Assembly (NCBI GenBank): GCA_029009035.1
Contig: JAQXJQ010000111.1
Span: 1-30,039, forward strand
Length of the DNA stretch: 30,039 nt
Origin: Oscillospiraceae bacterium
Lineage (GTDB): Bacteria > Bacillota > Clostridia > Oscillospirales > Oscillospiraceae
Reading direction: 5' to 3'
The notes under the pieces were generated by a model, which saw nothing but the letters and a program-made list of their open reading frames with translations, ran no database searches and was not told the origin of the DNA. Of the stretch, positions 15,816 to 23,878 are shown piece after piece. Made by a program: the position numbers and the translations under genes. Numbering within the stretch: position 1 is the first letter of the stretch; each line of letters opens with the position of its first letter.

Positions 15816-18472
15816 GCCTGCACCTCCTTGGTGGGTTCGGTGGGGATGGGCAGCCAGGGACGGAAGTCCTCGGGATTGAGCCACACGCCCTCGGGAGCGC
15901 CGTCAGCGGGGTAGACCTTGACCTGGAAGGCGCGGAGGGTGTAGGTGCCCACCTGGGGATTGAAGGGAGCGCTGGCCTTGGTCAGCATATTCACATTCAT
16001 TTCCCTCCAGCCGTGGGTGGGGGTGTTCAGAGTCTCCGGGTTCCAGAAGCGCTCCATGTACACGGTGCCGGGGTTGATGCCCTGGGTGATCTTGGCCACA
16101 CCGCGGGTCTTTCCCCGGCGGGACTCGATCCAGGTCCACATACCGTCCTCAATACCGTATTTCTCAGCGGCGTCGGGATGGATCCACAGCTCGGGAGCGG
16201 GGTACATCTCCCGCAGCCAGGGGATGTTGCGCAGGGTGTTGTGGTGATAGTAGGGGACGCGGCCGCCGGTGTAGGTGAGGGGGTACTCGGTGTCGGTCAG
16301 GGGGCTTTCCACCGGCTCCATATAGTAGGGCAGGGGGTCGTAATCCTCGTCGGCAGGCTCCAGATCAATGGGGCTGAAGGGCCTGCCGGTGCGCCCCAGG
16401 GTGATCATGGCGTCGTTGTAGATCTCGCACTTGCGGGAGGGGGTGGGGAAGCCGCCGGGCAGCCCGCCCAGCTTGGGGTCGGCCTGCTTGTACACATAGT
16501 AGGTGCGCCACTGATCCTTGGGCAGGTACTCGATGGGGGCTTTGGCGGCAAATTCCTTCCAGCTCATGCCCAGACGGTTGACCCAGTGGCTGAGGAACTC
16601 GTCCATGCTGTCCCAGTAGGTCAGATCGTGACCCATGTACTCCGCGTCAAAGGCCTTGGCGCAGGCCTCGTGGCCCAGTTCGCCGCACTTTTTGGCCAGT
16701 TTGGACCAGAACAGGGTCTCATCCATGGTCTCCCACAGGTGGGTGACGGCCTGACGGGCAACCAGCGTGTTGCAGGTCTCCACCAGCATATCGGTCTCCA
16801 GCCACTCCTCGGAGGGGATCAGGATGTCGGCATAGGCGGAGAAGGAGGTGGGGTACATATAGACGTGGACGATGAAGTCCAGCTTTTGAATGGCCTGTTC
16901 CCAGCGCTGACTGTCGGCGGTGGCGCCCAGCTTGTTGCCGGAGCGGTCGATCCACACACGGGGCTGGTAGGGTTCGCCGGTGAGGATGGCGTCCAGAACG
17001 CTGGAGGGGTGACCGGCCCACCAGATACCCAGTCCCTTGTGGGCGCGACCGCCCAGACGCTTTTTGAGCTGCTCGTTGGGCAGACGGCCTGCCGCCACGG
17101 GAACGGGGTAGTTGGGCATATCGAAACAACCACTGGTGCGGAAGCGCTGGAGCAGAGCACCGGGACGCTCCACATTACCCATGAGCAGGTCAATGGTGGC
17201 GGCAGCCATGGCCGCCTGAACGGAGTTGGGGGTCTGGTCGGTGGCCACGCCGATGGCAAGGCCGCTGGGGGTGTTGTCGGCAAAGATGCGGATGGCCTTT
17301 TCGATGGCCTTGGGGTCCAGGGTGCAGATCTCGCCGGCCTTTTCCAGGGTGTACTCGCAGCACCGCTCCCAGAGCAGCTGCCAGCCGGTCTTGCAGATCT
17401 TTCCTTCCACCTCGTAGGTGCCTTCCAGTGCGGGCTGAAGCGCGTCGTTCCAGGGGTAGGGCAGAGGCTGGGGAGAGTTGGTAACGGTGTCCCACACCAC
17501 GTAGGTGTCGGGCTTCCCGTCCTTGCCTGCCTCCGCTCTGAGGGTGAAGCCGGTCTCCACATCCACCAGATAGGGCAGGTTGGTCCACTTCATCACAAAT
17601 TCCCCGTCATAGAGCTTGTGCTCCATGATGTAGCGGATCCAGGCCAGCTCCAGGGCCACATCGGTGCCGGGGCGGATGGGCAGCCACACATCGGCCTTTG
17701 CGGCGTCGGGGGTGAAGCGGGGGTCCACCACCACGGTCTTGACGCCCTTGGCCCGGAGATCGGCCACCATGCCGCCGCCGGAGGCGGGGCAGGAATAGGA
17801 GGGGTCGGTTCCCCACAGGACCAGGGCCTTGATGGGGGTATCCTCGGTGAAATAGAGCTCCAACGCGTTGGAGTCGGCGATACTGGGGTCCACGCCGCCG
17901 TACATCATGGTATAGGCCAGCACCCGGGGCAGATAGCACTGTGCGCAGCCCGGCTCAAACCAGTTGGGGGTGCCGAAGATGTTGCAGAAGCGGGCGATGG
18001 ACCAGATCTCGGGGTTGCCGCCGCCGCCGGTGGAGCAGAACACGGCCTCGGCGCCGTACTTCTCCCGGGTCTCCATCAGCTTGGAGGCGATGGTGGTCAG
18101 CGCTTCATCCCAGGAGATGCGCTTCCACTTGCCGCTGCCGCGCTCACCCACCCGCTGCATGGGGTACTTGTTGCGGTTGGGGTGGTAGAGAGCCTGGATG
18201 CCGGACAGACCCTTGGCGCACATGCGGCCCTTGCTCATGGGGTCCTCCGGGTTGCCCTTCAGGCTGACCACACGGCCGTTCTTCACCGTGGCGATGACGC
18301 CGCAGTTGGCGATGCAGGCACGGCAGGCCGTCTTGACCTCGCGGACGCCGTCCCCGGAGCAGCCATGGCAGGGGGCGCCGGGGACAAGGACGCCGTCATC
18401 CGCCGGGGCATCGGTCAGGCCGCCGATGCCAAGGGCACCCAGATAGTCCGCAAGGCAAAATCTTTCTTCCAT
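15812..18472 (-). CDS. Molybdopterin-dependent oxidoreductase, catalytic subunit (acetylene hydratase-like branch)
   Basis: An 886-residue DMSO-reductase-family enzyme. The 4Fe-4S motif is C50-x2-C53-x3-C57-x27-C85, followed by GIQALYHPNRNKYPMQRVGERG. The stretch GTPNWFEPGCAQCYLPR (167-183) aligns with the GSPNW...C segment holding the metal-ligand Cys of Pelobacter acetylene hydratase, making Cys179 (or Cys176) the probable Mo/W ligand. Later DPLPYY and YYHHNTLRNIPWLREM blocks also resemble that branch, which includes gut catechol dehydroxylases. The residue equal to the hydratase catalytic Asp (right after the second cluster Cys) is Ile54, so acetylene hydration is unlikely. No Tat signal: cytoplasmic. 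An unusual 49-residue lead contains C35-x2-C38. The start at 18472 has AAGGAGG 7 bases upstream. The substrate is not determinable from sequence. Confidence 0.92.
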   Translation of the reverse strand: MEERFCLADYLGALGIGGLTDAPADDGVLVPGAPCHGCSGDGVREVKTACRACIANCGVIATVKNGRVVSLKGNPEDPMSKGRMCAKGLSGIQALYHPNRNKYPMQRVGERGSGKWKRISWDEALTTIASKLMETREKYGAEAVFCSTGGGGNPEIWSIARFCNIFGTPNWFEPGCAQCYLPRVLAYTMMYGGVDPSIADSNALELYFTEDTPIKALVLWGTDPSYSCPASGGGMVADLRAKGVKTVVVDPRFTPDAAKADVWLPIRPGTDVALELAWIRYIMEHKLYDGEFVMKWTNLPYLVDVETGFTLRAEAGKDGKPDTYVVWDTVTNSPQPLPYPWNDALQPALEGTYEVEGKICKTGWQLLWERCCEYTLEKAGEICTLDPKAIEKAIRIFADNTPSGLAIGVATDQTPNSVQAAMAAATIDLLMGNVERPGALLQRFRTSGCFDMPNYPVPVAAGRLPNEQLKKRLGGRAHKGLGIWWAGHPSSVLDAILTGEPYQPRVWIDRSGNKLGATADSQRWEQAIQKLDFIVHVYMYPTSFSAYADILIPSEEWLETDMLVETCNTLVARQAVTHLWETMDETLFWSKLAKKCGELGHEACAKAFDAEYMGHDLTYWDSMDEFLSHWVNRLGMSWKEFAAKAPIEYLPKDQWRTYYVYKQADPKLGGLPGGFPTPSRKCEIYNDAMITLGRTGRPFSPIDLEPADEDYDPLPYYMEPVESPLTDTEYPLTYTGGRVPYYHHNTLRNIPWLREMYPAPELWIHPDAAEKYGIEDGMWTWIESRRGKTRGVAKITQGINPGTVYMERFWNPETLNTPTHGWREMNVNMLTKASAPFNPQVGTYTLRAFQVKVYPADGAPEGVWLNPEDFRPWLPIPTEPTKEVQA

Positions 18473-18507
18473 AATATTCCTCCTTCCCCACGCAGTGGGA
18501 ATATGGT

Positions 18508-19224
18508 TTACCGGTGCTCGGTGTTGAAGCGGATGGACTCGATGTGGCTGCACATGATCTCCTGGGCTTCGTGCTCGTTTTTGCTCTCAATGGCGGAGAC
18601 CAGTCTGCTGTGGAAATCCAGGGAGACATAGTACTTCTCGGGGTTTTGACCGTAGGTCTGCTCATAGAGGCCGGCGTTGGTACCGAAATCGTGAAGGATG
18701 CCCACGAACTGGATGTAGAACTCATTGTGGGAGGCGGCGGCGCATTGGAGATGGAATTTGTCGTCCTGCTGCAGCATATAGGCGAGGGTCTTTTCGCCCT
18801 GCACATAGGCGCGCACGTCCTCTTTCATCTGTTCCACCATCCGGTGCAGCTCCCCGATATCCTCGGGGGTGGCGTTTCGGGCAGCCAGACGGGCAGCGGC
18901 GCCTTCCACAAGGGAGCGGGCCTCGAACAGATCGTCGGCGAGGTTGTGATCCAGCCTGGTGTAGGTGCGCAGGATGCGGCTGAGGATCTCGGGGGAGAAC
19001 TGGGCGATGAAATTGCCCTCACCGTGACGCTTGTCCACGATGCCGATGGCGGCCAGGGCGCTGATGCCCTCCCGCAGAGGCACCCGGGAGATCCCCAGGG
19101 ACTCGGCGAATTCCCGCTCACCGGGCAGGCAGTCACCCTGCTTCAGATCACCCTGGTCAATGCAGTTGAGAACATAGTCCACCACCTGCTGGCTTACACT
19201 TGTTTTTTGGATGGGAGAAGGCAT
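18508..19224 (-). CDS. GntR-family regulator, FCD (FadR-like) subfamily
   Basis: A 238-residue repressor-type protein. Residues 8-75 are the GntR winged helix (LPGEREFAESLGISRVPLREGISAL, 33-57, then the wing VDKRHGEGNFI). Residues 93-230 are the helical FCD ligand domain, with D155, H158, H205 and H227 placed as the metal/ligand residues of the family. It is the first gene of the molybdoenzyme operon, 35 bases upstream of the catalytic gene, with GGAGG before its ATG. FCD regulators usually sense small carboxylic acids and are released from DNA by them, so the operon substrate may be an organic acid; that is inference. The 35-base gap to the next gene can form a small TTCCCAC/GTGGGGA hairpin. 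Confidence 0.92.
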   Translation of the reverse strand: MPSPIQKTSVSQQVVDYVLNCIDQGDLKQGDCLPGEREFAESLGISRVPLREGISALAAIGIVDKRHGEGNFIAQFSPEILSRILRTYTRLDHNLADDLFEARSLVEGAAARLAARNATPEDIGELHRMVEQMKEDVRAYVQGEKTLAYMLQQDDKFHLQCAAASHNEFYIQFVGILHDFGTNAGLYEQTYGQNPEKYYVSLDFHSRLVSAIESKNEHEAQEIMCSHIESIRFNTEHR

Positions 19225-19244
19225 GACGATCCTCCTTTTTTAAC

Positions 19245-19255
19245 TGGTAATACCA
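19245..19255. promoter_or_regulatory. FadR-type operator at the operon start site
   Basis: TGGTAATACCA matches the TGGTnnnACCA half-site dyad typical of FCD-subfamily GntR proteins. It overlaps the -10 box edge and the predicted transcription start, a blocking position, and lies 21 bases upstream of the regulator's own ATG, so autorepression of the whole operon is likely. Confidence 0.7.
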
Positions 19256-19283
19256 CTATACCTGACGATTTGTTTCTTGTCAA
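19255..19283 (-). promoter_or_regulatory. Promoter of the gntR-molybdoenzyme operon
   Basis: On the minus strand a consensus TTGACA (19278-19283), a 17-base spacer and TATAGT (19255-19260). This is the strongest promoter seen in the window and directly abuts the operator. Confidence 0.85.
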
Positions 19284-19297
19284 TGGGGATGAAGATA

Positions 19298-19337
19298 AAA
19301 AATTCGTCATTTTGAGGTTTCAAAATGACGAATTTTT
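19298..19337 (-). terminator. Terminator of the glycosyltransferase operon
   Basis: AAAAATTCGTCATTTTGA (19298-19315) and TCAAAATGACGAATTTTT (19320-19337) form a perfect 18-bp stem with a GGTT loop (plus-strand reading). On the minus strand the stem follows 12 bases after the stop of the glycosyltransferase at 19350 and runs into a T tract, separating it from the gntR promoter. Confidence 0.88.
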
Positions 19338-19349
19338 AACGATGTAATT

Positions 19350-20429
19350 TCAGGTGAACAGCCCGGTGGCCTCCAGAATCTGCATGATCTGCTCGGTTCG
19401 AACCGCCCAGGAGGACCGGCGGGCATACTCTTGACGCAGTTCGCTCAGCCGGTCACTTTCCTCCAGCGCCTTGGAACAGCGGCGCAGAAAGCCGGTGGAG
19501 TCATAGGCGGTGTAGATGGCGTCGGGGAAAGGCTCCTGATAATCCGGCTCGGCCATCATGACCACGGGCTTTCCGGTGGCCAGATAGGTATAGATGTGCT
19601 CCGGCAGGATGTCGTTGCCGGGCTGGTCGGAGTGCTTCAAATCAAAGAGAATGGTGCAGGCGGAGAGATATTCCTGAATCTCCAAATGGTTGATAGGGCC
19701 CACCGGGACGATGTTGGGGTATTTGGAGAGGGTGGCGCTGACCTTTTGGGTGACCCGGCCGAAGAGAAGAAAGACCCAGTCCCGCCTGGCGGCAGCGGTG
19801 TCCAGCAAGGGAGAAAGCTCTACGCTGCCGGTCACATCACCGATACGGCCGAGAATGGTCTTTCCGGCATAGATGCTCAGCACGCCGGGAAGGTTCTCCT
19901 CATCCTGGGCGCAGAGCAGGGGATTTCCGCCGTTGGGAACCAGGACCACATTGTCGCAGCAGGGGGAGACCCGCTGGACCAGACCCGGGGAGGCGGCAAA
20001 GATGACCTCGGCGCTGTTGGCCAGATCGCTCTCCAGGTCCACATATTCCGTCTCCCATTCCCGGTGGCAGTCGTAGACGACGCCGCCGCAGGGGAAACGA
20101 CCCAGAAGTCTCGCCTGTTCCGGGGCGGTACACCACAGTACCGGGTTCCGGAAGTGGTGGCGCTCCATGGTCGCGCGGATGAAGGCGGCGTTTCGGGTCC
20201 AGATGTGGCGCCGGAAGGGAGAGCGGGACTTGGCTTCCGGCAGGGAATAGGGGAGGGTATAGACGGTGATGTGGGGGCGGACGCGCCGGCCCTGCTCCGC
20301 TTTGGCGCCGGAGCTCCCGGGCGGCTCAAAGAAGAGGATGCGCACATCGTTCATGCGGGAGAGCAGCTGCTGTGTCCGGTTGGGCGCAGCCTTCCAGGGA
20401 AGATAAGAGAGACAAAGGATCTGCTTCAT
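19350..20429 (-). CDS. Glycosyltransferase, TuaH-like GT4 type
   Basis: A 359-residue predicted cytoplasmic glycosyltransferase with two Rossmann halves. Visible are VVYDCHREWE (about 117-126), where TuaH-like enzymes carry their D.H.EW motif, the NSAEVIFAASPGLVQRV hinge, VLVPNGGNP and the C-terminal LPEHIYTYLATGKPVVMM acidic/sugar-nucleotide region. TuaH adds sugars in Bacillus teichuronic acid synthesis. The start at 20429 has GGAGG upstream and lies 17 bases after the CsaB fusion gene, so the two are one operon, and a shared role in a cell-wall or secondary polymer is inferred. Donor and acceptor sugars are unknown. Confidence 0.82.
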   Translation of the reverse strand: MKQILCLSYLPWKAAPNRTQQLLSRMNDVRILFFEPPGSSGAKAEQGRRVRPHITVYTLPYSLPEAKSRSPFRRHIWTRNAAFIRATMERHHFRNPVLWCTAPEQARLLGRFPCGGVVYDCHREWETEYVDLESDLANSAEVIFAASPGLVQRVSPCCDNVVLVPNGGNPLLCAQDEENLPGVLSIYAGKTILGRIGDVTGSVELSPLLDTAAARRDWVFLLFGRVTQKVSATLSKYPNIVPVGPINHLEIQEYLSACTILFDLKHSDQPGNDILPEHIYTYLATGKPVVMMAEPDYQEPFPDAIYTAYDSTGFLRRCSKALEESDRLSELRQEYARRSSWAVRTEQIMQILEATGLFT

Positions 20430-20446
20430 AATGCCGCCTCCGATCT

Positions 20447-22681
20447 TCAGCAGTTCAGCAGTTCGCGGGCGCAGAGAAGGTTATTCTTTTCCAGCTCCAG
20501 CAGCTTATGGGTTTTTTCCTCCAGCAAGTCCCGCTGGTCGATCCGCCCGGCGGCGGAGTCCAGACAGCGGCACAGCCGGTCGGTATTCAGCTCCTCCAAA
20601 GAGAGGTAGAGATCCTGCTCCACCAGATCCAGGAAGGCGCTGACCTTGGGGTCATACACGATGCCCACCAGGGGAACGCCGCACACCGCGGAGAAGATCA
20701 GCGCGTGCAGACGCATGGAGAGCACCATATCCATCCGGGAAAAGAGGGAAATGGCCTGTTCGGCCTGCACTCCCTCGGAGAGAATGTGGTACCGGGTATG
20801 TTCCAGACAGGAGGCAACCTGAAGCGCGGCCTTTACATCCGGCTTTGGCTCAATGGGGATAAAGACGGGGATGAGGCCGTGGGCGTCGCAGGTCCGCTCC
20901 ACGGCGCGGGCGATCATCTCCGCTTTGTCGTTGAAGCCGGGCCAGGGGCGCACGGTCACACCCAGATAGTGCTCGCCCTGGTCGGGGGACAGGCCCGCCT
21001 TGGACAGAATAGCTTCGGCCACGCCGTCGGCAGAGCGGGGCAGAGACACGGTGGGATCCACCGCCAGCACGATCTTCGGTCCGGTCACGCCCATGTCCGC
21101 CAGCTCGTCCATGGAGTGCTGATCCCGCAGGGTGATGGTATCCACATTGGCGTTGATGACTTGGGCGGTGAGCTTTCGGTCGGACTCAAAGTTGACCGGG
21201 CCGATGCCGCAGCCGTACATCATGACCTTGCAGCCCTGACGGTGGGCGGTCTTCAGGGTGGAGAGGTAAAAGTGCAGGGAACGGCGGCTGGTGACGTTCT
21301 GAATGAGGGAGCCGCCGCCGTTGATATAGAGCTGGCTCTCGGCCATTTTTCGCCGGTAGGCGGGGTAGTTGAAGGTATAGACCGCCTCGGTGCGGCAAAG
21401 CTTTCGTGCCAGACGGGGGTTGCGGGTCATGATGCAGATGGGCACCTCCGGGTCAATGGTGCGCAGCTCGGTGACGATGGCGCGCATGATGGACTCGTCG
21501 CCCACATTGCCCTTTCCGTAAGCGCCGCAGAGCACAACGCCCCGGCGCCGGGAAGCGGAGCGGTCACGATCTGCCAGGATCTTGCGGTAGATATCCAGCT
21601 GGGTGCGGATGGTCTGGTCCAGGGAGAACTGGGAAGAGGCCTTCTCATACAGGCGTTCTCCCATGGTCCGGCGCAGCTCATCGTTGTTTCCAAGCTGCTC
21701 AAAATAGCTGCCAAGCGCCTGATAATCGCCGGGCGTAAAGAGAAAACCATTTACACCGCTGTCGATGAGATTGGGGATCCCACCCACGGCAGAGGCCACA
21801 GTGGCCAGGCGGAAACGGGAGCCTTCGGTGAGGGCGTAGGGGAAGGTCTCGGACAGGGAGGTGAGGGCGTTGATATCCAGCGCGGCATAAAAGCGGTCCA
21901 TTCCGCCGCTGATCCATCCGGCGAAGGTGACCTGTTCGCTGACCCCAAGCTCGGCGGCCAGATGTTTCAGCATCTCCATCTCTTCGCCGTCACCGGCGAT
22001 GACAAGACGCAGCCGGGGGCATTTGGCATAGCCTGCGGCAAAACCCCGGATGAGGGTGGCGATGTCCTTGACGGGATTGAGGCGGGCGGCAATGCCGATG
22101 ATCACGCTGTCCGCCTCCGCGTGGACGCCAAGGCTGCGCAGGTAGTCCATCCGGTCGCCGTACTCCGGGACGGGGGTAAAGCGGATGCCGTTATAAATGG
22201 AGAAAAAGCTGCGTTTGACAATTTTTCTGTCAATGAGAAGGTCCGTCATGGCGTCGGACACGCCGATGTGGTAGGGGATGCGGTGCAGCGCCCAGTTGTT
22301 GAGGGGAGCCAGGATCATCTGGCCGAAAAAGCGGCCCATGTAGTCCAGCTTGGGGTCGCTGTGCACCGTGGTGACCACGGGAAGGCCGGTGGAAGAGCGG
22401 AGCAGCGCGCCCATGAGGTTGCCCCGGGCGCCGTGACAGTGGATGATGTCGTAGCCGCCCTCACGAATGCGGCGGCGCAGGACCTTGAGGGTGCGGAAGA
22501 TGTTTTTTCCGCCGATCACCTCCACACGGATGCCCAGCTGTCGTGCCTCCTCCGTAAAGGGACCGTCGGTAAAGCAGATCATGTCGGCCTGAATGGACTC
22601 ATTGAGCCCCTGAAGCAGGGAGTGAACATGGGTCTTTGCCCCGCCGCTGTCACCGCCGCTGATGAGATGGATGACTTTCAT
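20447..22681 (-). CDS. Fusion of a GT4 glycosyltransferase and polysaccharide pyruvyl transferase CsaB
   Basis: A 744-residue two-enzyme protein. Residues 1-~375 are a GT-B glycosyltransferase family 4 domain: SGGDSGGAKTHV (8-19), HCHGARGN, IYNGI, AARLNPVKD (198-206) and the donor E-x7-E motif (Glu278/Glu286). Residues ~381-740 are a CsaB pyruvyl transferase: GNVGDESI (391-398), NGGGSLIQ (454-461), GIGP (492-495) and SMRLHALIFSAVCGVPLVGI near the end. CsaB puts ketal pyruvate on secondary cell-wall polymers that S-layer-homology domains bind. The ATG at 22681 has CTGGAGG upstream. The joined enzyme suggests sugar transfer and pyruvylation of the same glycan, and an SLH-anchored surface in this organism (inference). 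Confidence 0.9.
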   Translation of the reverse strand: MKVIHLISGGDSGGAKTHVHSLLQGLNESIQADMICFTDGPFTEEARQLGIRVEVIGGKNIFRTLKVLRRRIREGGYDIIHCHGARGNLMGALLRSSTGLPVVTTVHSDPKLDYMGRFFGQMILAPLNNWALHRIPYHIGVSDAMTDLLIDRKIVKRSFFSIYNGIRFTPVPEYGDRMDYLRSLGVHAEADSVIIGIAARLNPVKDIATLIRGFAAGYAKCPRLRLVIAGDGEEMEMLKHLAAELGVSEQVTFAGWISGGMDRFYAALDINALTSLSETFPYALTEGSRFRLATVASAVGGIPNLIDSGVNGFLFTPGDYQALGSYFEQLGNNDELRRTMGERLYEKASSQFSLDQTIRTQLDIYRKILADRDRSASRRRGVVLCGAYGKGNVGDESIMRAIVTELRTIDPEVPICIMTRNPRLARKLCRTEAVYTFNYPAYRRKMAESQLYINGGGSLIQNVTSRRSLHFYLSTLKTAHRQGCKVMMYGCGIGPVNFESDRKLTAQVINANVDTITLRDQHSMDELADMGVTGPKIVLAVDPTVSLPRSADGVAEAILSKAGLSPDQGEHYLGVTVRPWPGFNDKAEMIARAVERTCDAHGLIPVFIPIEPKPDVKAALQVASCLEHTRYHILSEGVQAEQAISLFSRMDMVLSMRLHALIFSAVCGVPLVGIVYDPKVSAFLDLVEQDLYLSLEELNTDRLCRCLDSAAGRIDQRDLLEEKTHKLLELEKNNLLCARELLNC

Positions 22682-22751
22682 AGATGCCTCCAGAAAAGAC
22701 TTGTATTTGAAAGGGGATTCTTTTAAAATAAAACATGATTTTACAGATTAT

Positions 22752-22780
22752 ATTATACATTGCTTTATACTTTCGGTCAA
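22752..22780 (-). promoter_or_regulatory. Promoter of the glycosyltransferase-CsaB operon
   Basis: Minus strand TTGACC (22775-22780), 17-base spacer, TATAAT (22752-22757), about 71 bases before the start codon at 22681. A plus-strand TTTACA (22740-22745) with a TATACT/TTTATA candidate at 22764-22771 overlaps it and may serve the divergent gene at 22806, but its spacing (18-20) is poor. Confidence 0.75.
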
Positions 22781-22805
22781 GGAAAGAAGGAAAGAGGGGA
22801 TCGAG

Positions 22806-23327
22806 GTGAAAATTGCCGTCATCGGCTACAGCGGCTCCGGAAAGTCGACTCTGGCGAGAAAGCTTGGGGAAAAATTTTCCACGGATGTTCTGCATCTGGA
22901 CAGCGTATTCTGGTTGCCCGGCTGGAAAGAGCGGAGCGGGGAGGATATGTGCGAACAGGTGAAGACCTTTCTGGACACACATTCAGACTGGGTGATTGAC
23001 GGGAATTATTCCGGGATACTCTTTGAGCGCAGAATGGAAGAGGCCGATCGGATCGTTCTGATGCGGTTCTCCGCACCGGCCTGCCTGCGGCGGGCCTGGA
23101 AGCGATACCGGCAATACAGAGGGCATACCCGGATAGACATGGGGGAGGGCTGCCCGGAGAAGATGGATTTGGAATTCATCTGGTGGATCCTTTATCGGGG
23201 CAGACGAAAATCCGCAAGGGACCGTCTTCGTCAGGTGATGGAAAACTACCCGGAGAAGGTTGCGGTCATCCGGAATCAGAGAGAACTGGATGCCTATGAA
23301 AGGATGTGGGGGCTGTGCCCGAAGTGA
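22806..23327 (+). CDS. P-loop kinase-like protein of the DNA topology modulation (FlaR) / adenylate kinase-like family
   Basis: A 173-residue protein beginning VKIAVIGYSGSGKSTLARKLGE, a Walker A loop (GYSGSGKST). It has the DSVFWLPGWK segment (around 33-42), WVIDGNYS (about 62-69) and the paired-Arg region LRRAWKRYRQYRG that are typical of the small kinases annotated as topology modulation or FlaR-like proteins. The biochemical substrate of this family is not established; the name is historical. The start is GTG at 22806, with AGAGGGGA 5 bases upstream; earlier in-frame ATGs fall in the AT-rich promoter region. It overlaps the following PAP2 gene and is probably cotranscribed with it. Confidence 0.85.
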   Translation: MKIAVIGYSGSGKSTLARKLGEKFSTDVLHLDSVFWLPGWKERSGEDMCEQVKTFLDTHSDWVIDGNYSGILFERRMEEADRIVLMRFSAPACLRRAWKRYRQYRGHTRIDMGEGCPEKMDLEFIWWILYRGRRKSARDRLRQVMENYPEKVAVIRNQRELDAYERMWGLCPK

Positions 23328-23878
23328 TTCAAACAATTGACGAGACGGTTTTGCGTTGGATCGGAGAACATTTGCGTCTGAGCTGGCTGAACGGACCGGT
23401 AAAGCTGTACACCACCTTGGGCAACGCGGGACTGCTCTTTATTGTCCTGACATTGGTGCTGCTCATGATCCGCAAGACCCGGAAAACGGGACTGGCCGCC
23501 GCCGGTGGGCTGATTGTGGATCTGCTGGTGGTCAATATTACAGTTAAGCCGCTGGTATCCCGTCTCCGGCCATGGGTGGTTATGGAAGGATTTGAGACCC
23601 TGCTGACCAGCAGTGACCCCAATTCCTTCCCCTCGGGACATACCTGCGCGGCCTTCGCGTTTGCCGCCGCTGTCTGCGTGACGGCTCCCAAGAAATGGAT
23701 GAAGGCCGCAGCGCTGATCGTTGCGGCCCTCATGGGATGGTCCAGATTGTATGTGGGCGTTCACTTCCCCAGCGATGTGCTGGCGGGCGTGGTGATTGGC
23801 ACTTTGTGCGGACTGGCAGGTGCGTGGCTGGTCAAAAAGATCACAGAGTTTGTTCAACGCCGGCAAGCTGCAAAATGA
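23315..23878 (+). CDS. PAP2-family membrane phosphatase
   Basis: About 187 residues with the three phosphatase motifs of the PAP2/undecaprenyl-pyrophosphate phosphatase (BcrC-like) family: KPLVSRLRPW, PSGHT (in NSFPSGHTCAAF) and SRLYVGVHFPSDVLAG. Around these are about five transmembrane helices. It may recycle undecaprenyl pyrophosphate or dephosphorylate a lipid phosphate. The start is uncertain: GTG at 23306, 23315 or 23324 are all in frame, and 23315 has the best spacing from AGGA (23301-23304). It overlaps the end of the previous gene and its last 38 bases overlap the end of tcdA on the other strand. Confidence 0.88.
   Translation: MPEVIQTIDETVLRWIGEHLRLSWLNGPVKLYTTLGNAGLLFIVLTLVLLMIRKTRKTGLAAAGGLIVDLLVVNITVKPLVSRLRPWVVMEGFETLLTSSDPNSFPSGHTCAAFAFAAAVCVTAPKKWMKAAALIVAALMGWSRLYVGVHFPSDVLAGVVIGTLCGLAGAWLVKKITEFVQRRQAAK

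Noticed and set aside
16013..18631. An 872-codon open frame on the plus strand opposite the molybdoenzyme gene
   Set aside because: Low-complexity Gly/Val/His-rich translation with no motifs, directly antisense to a protein with complete 4Fe-4S and molybdopterin motifs.
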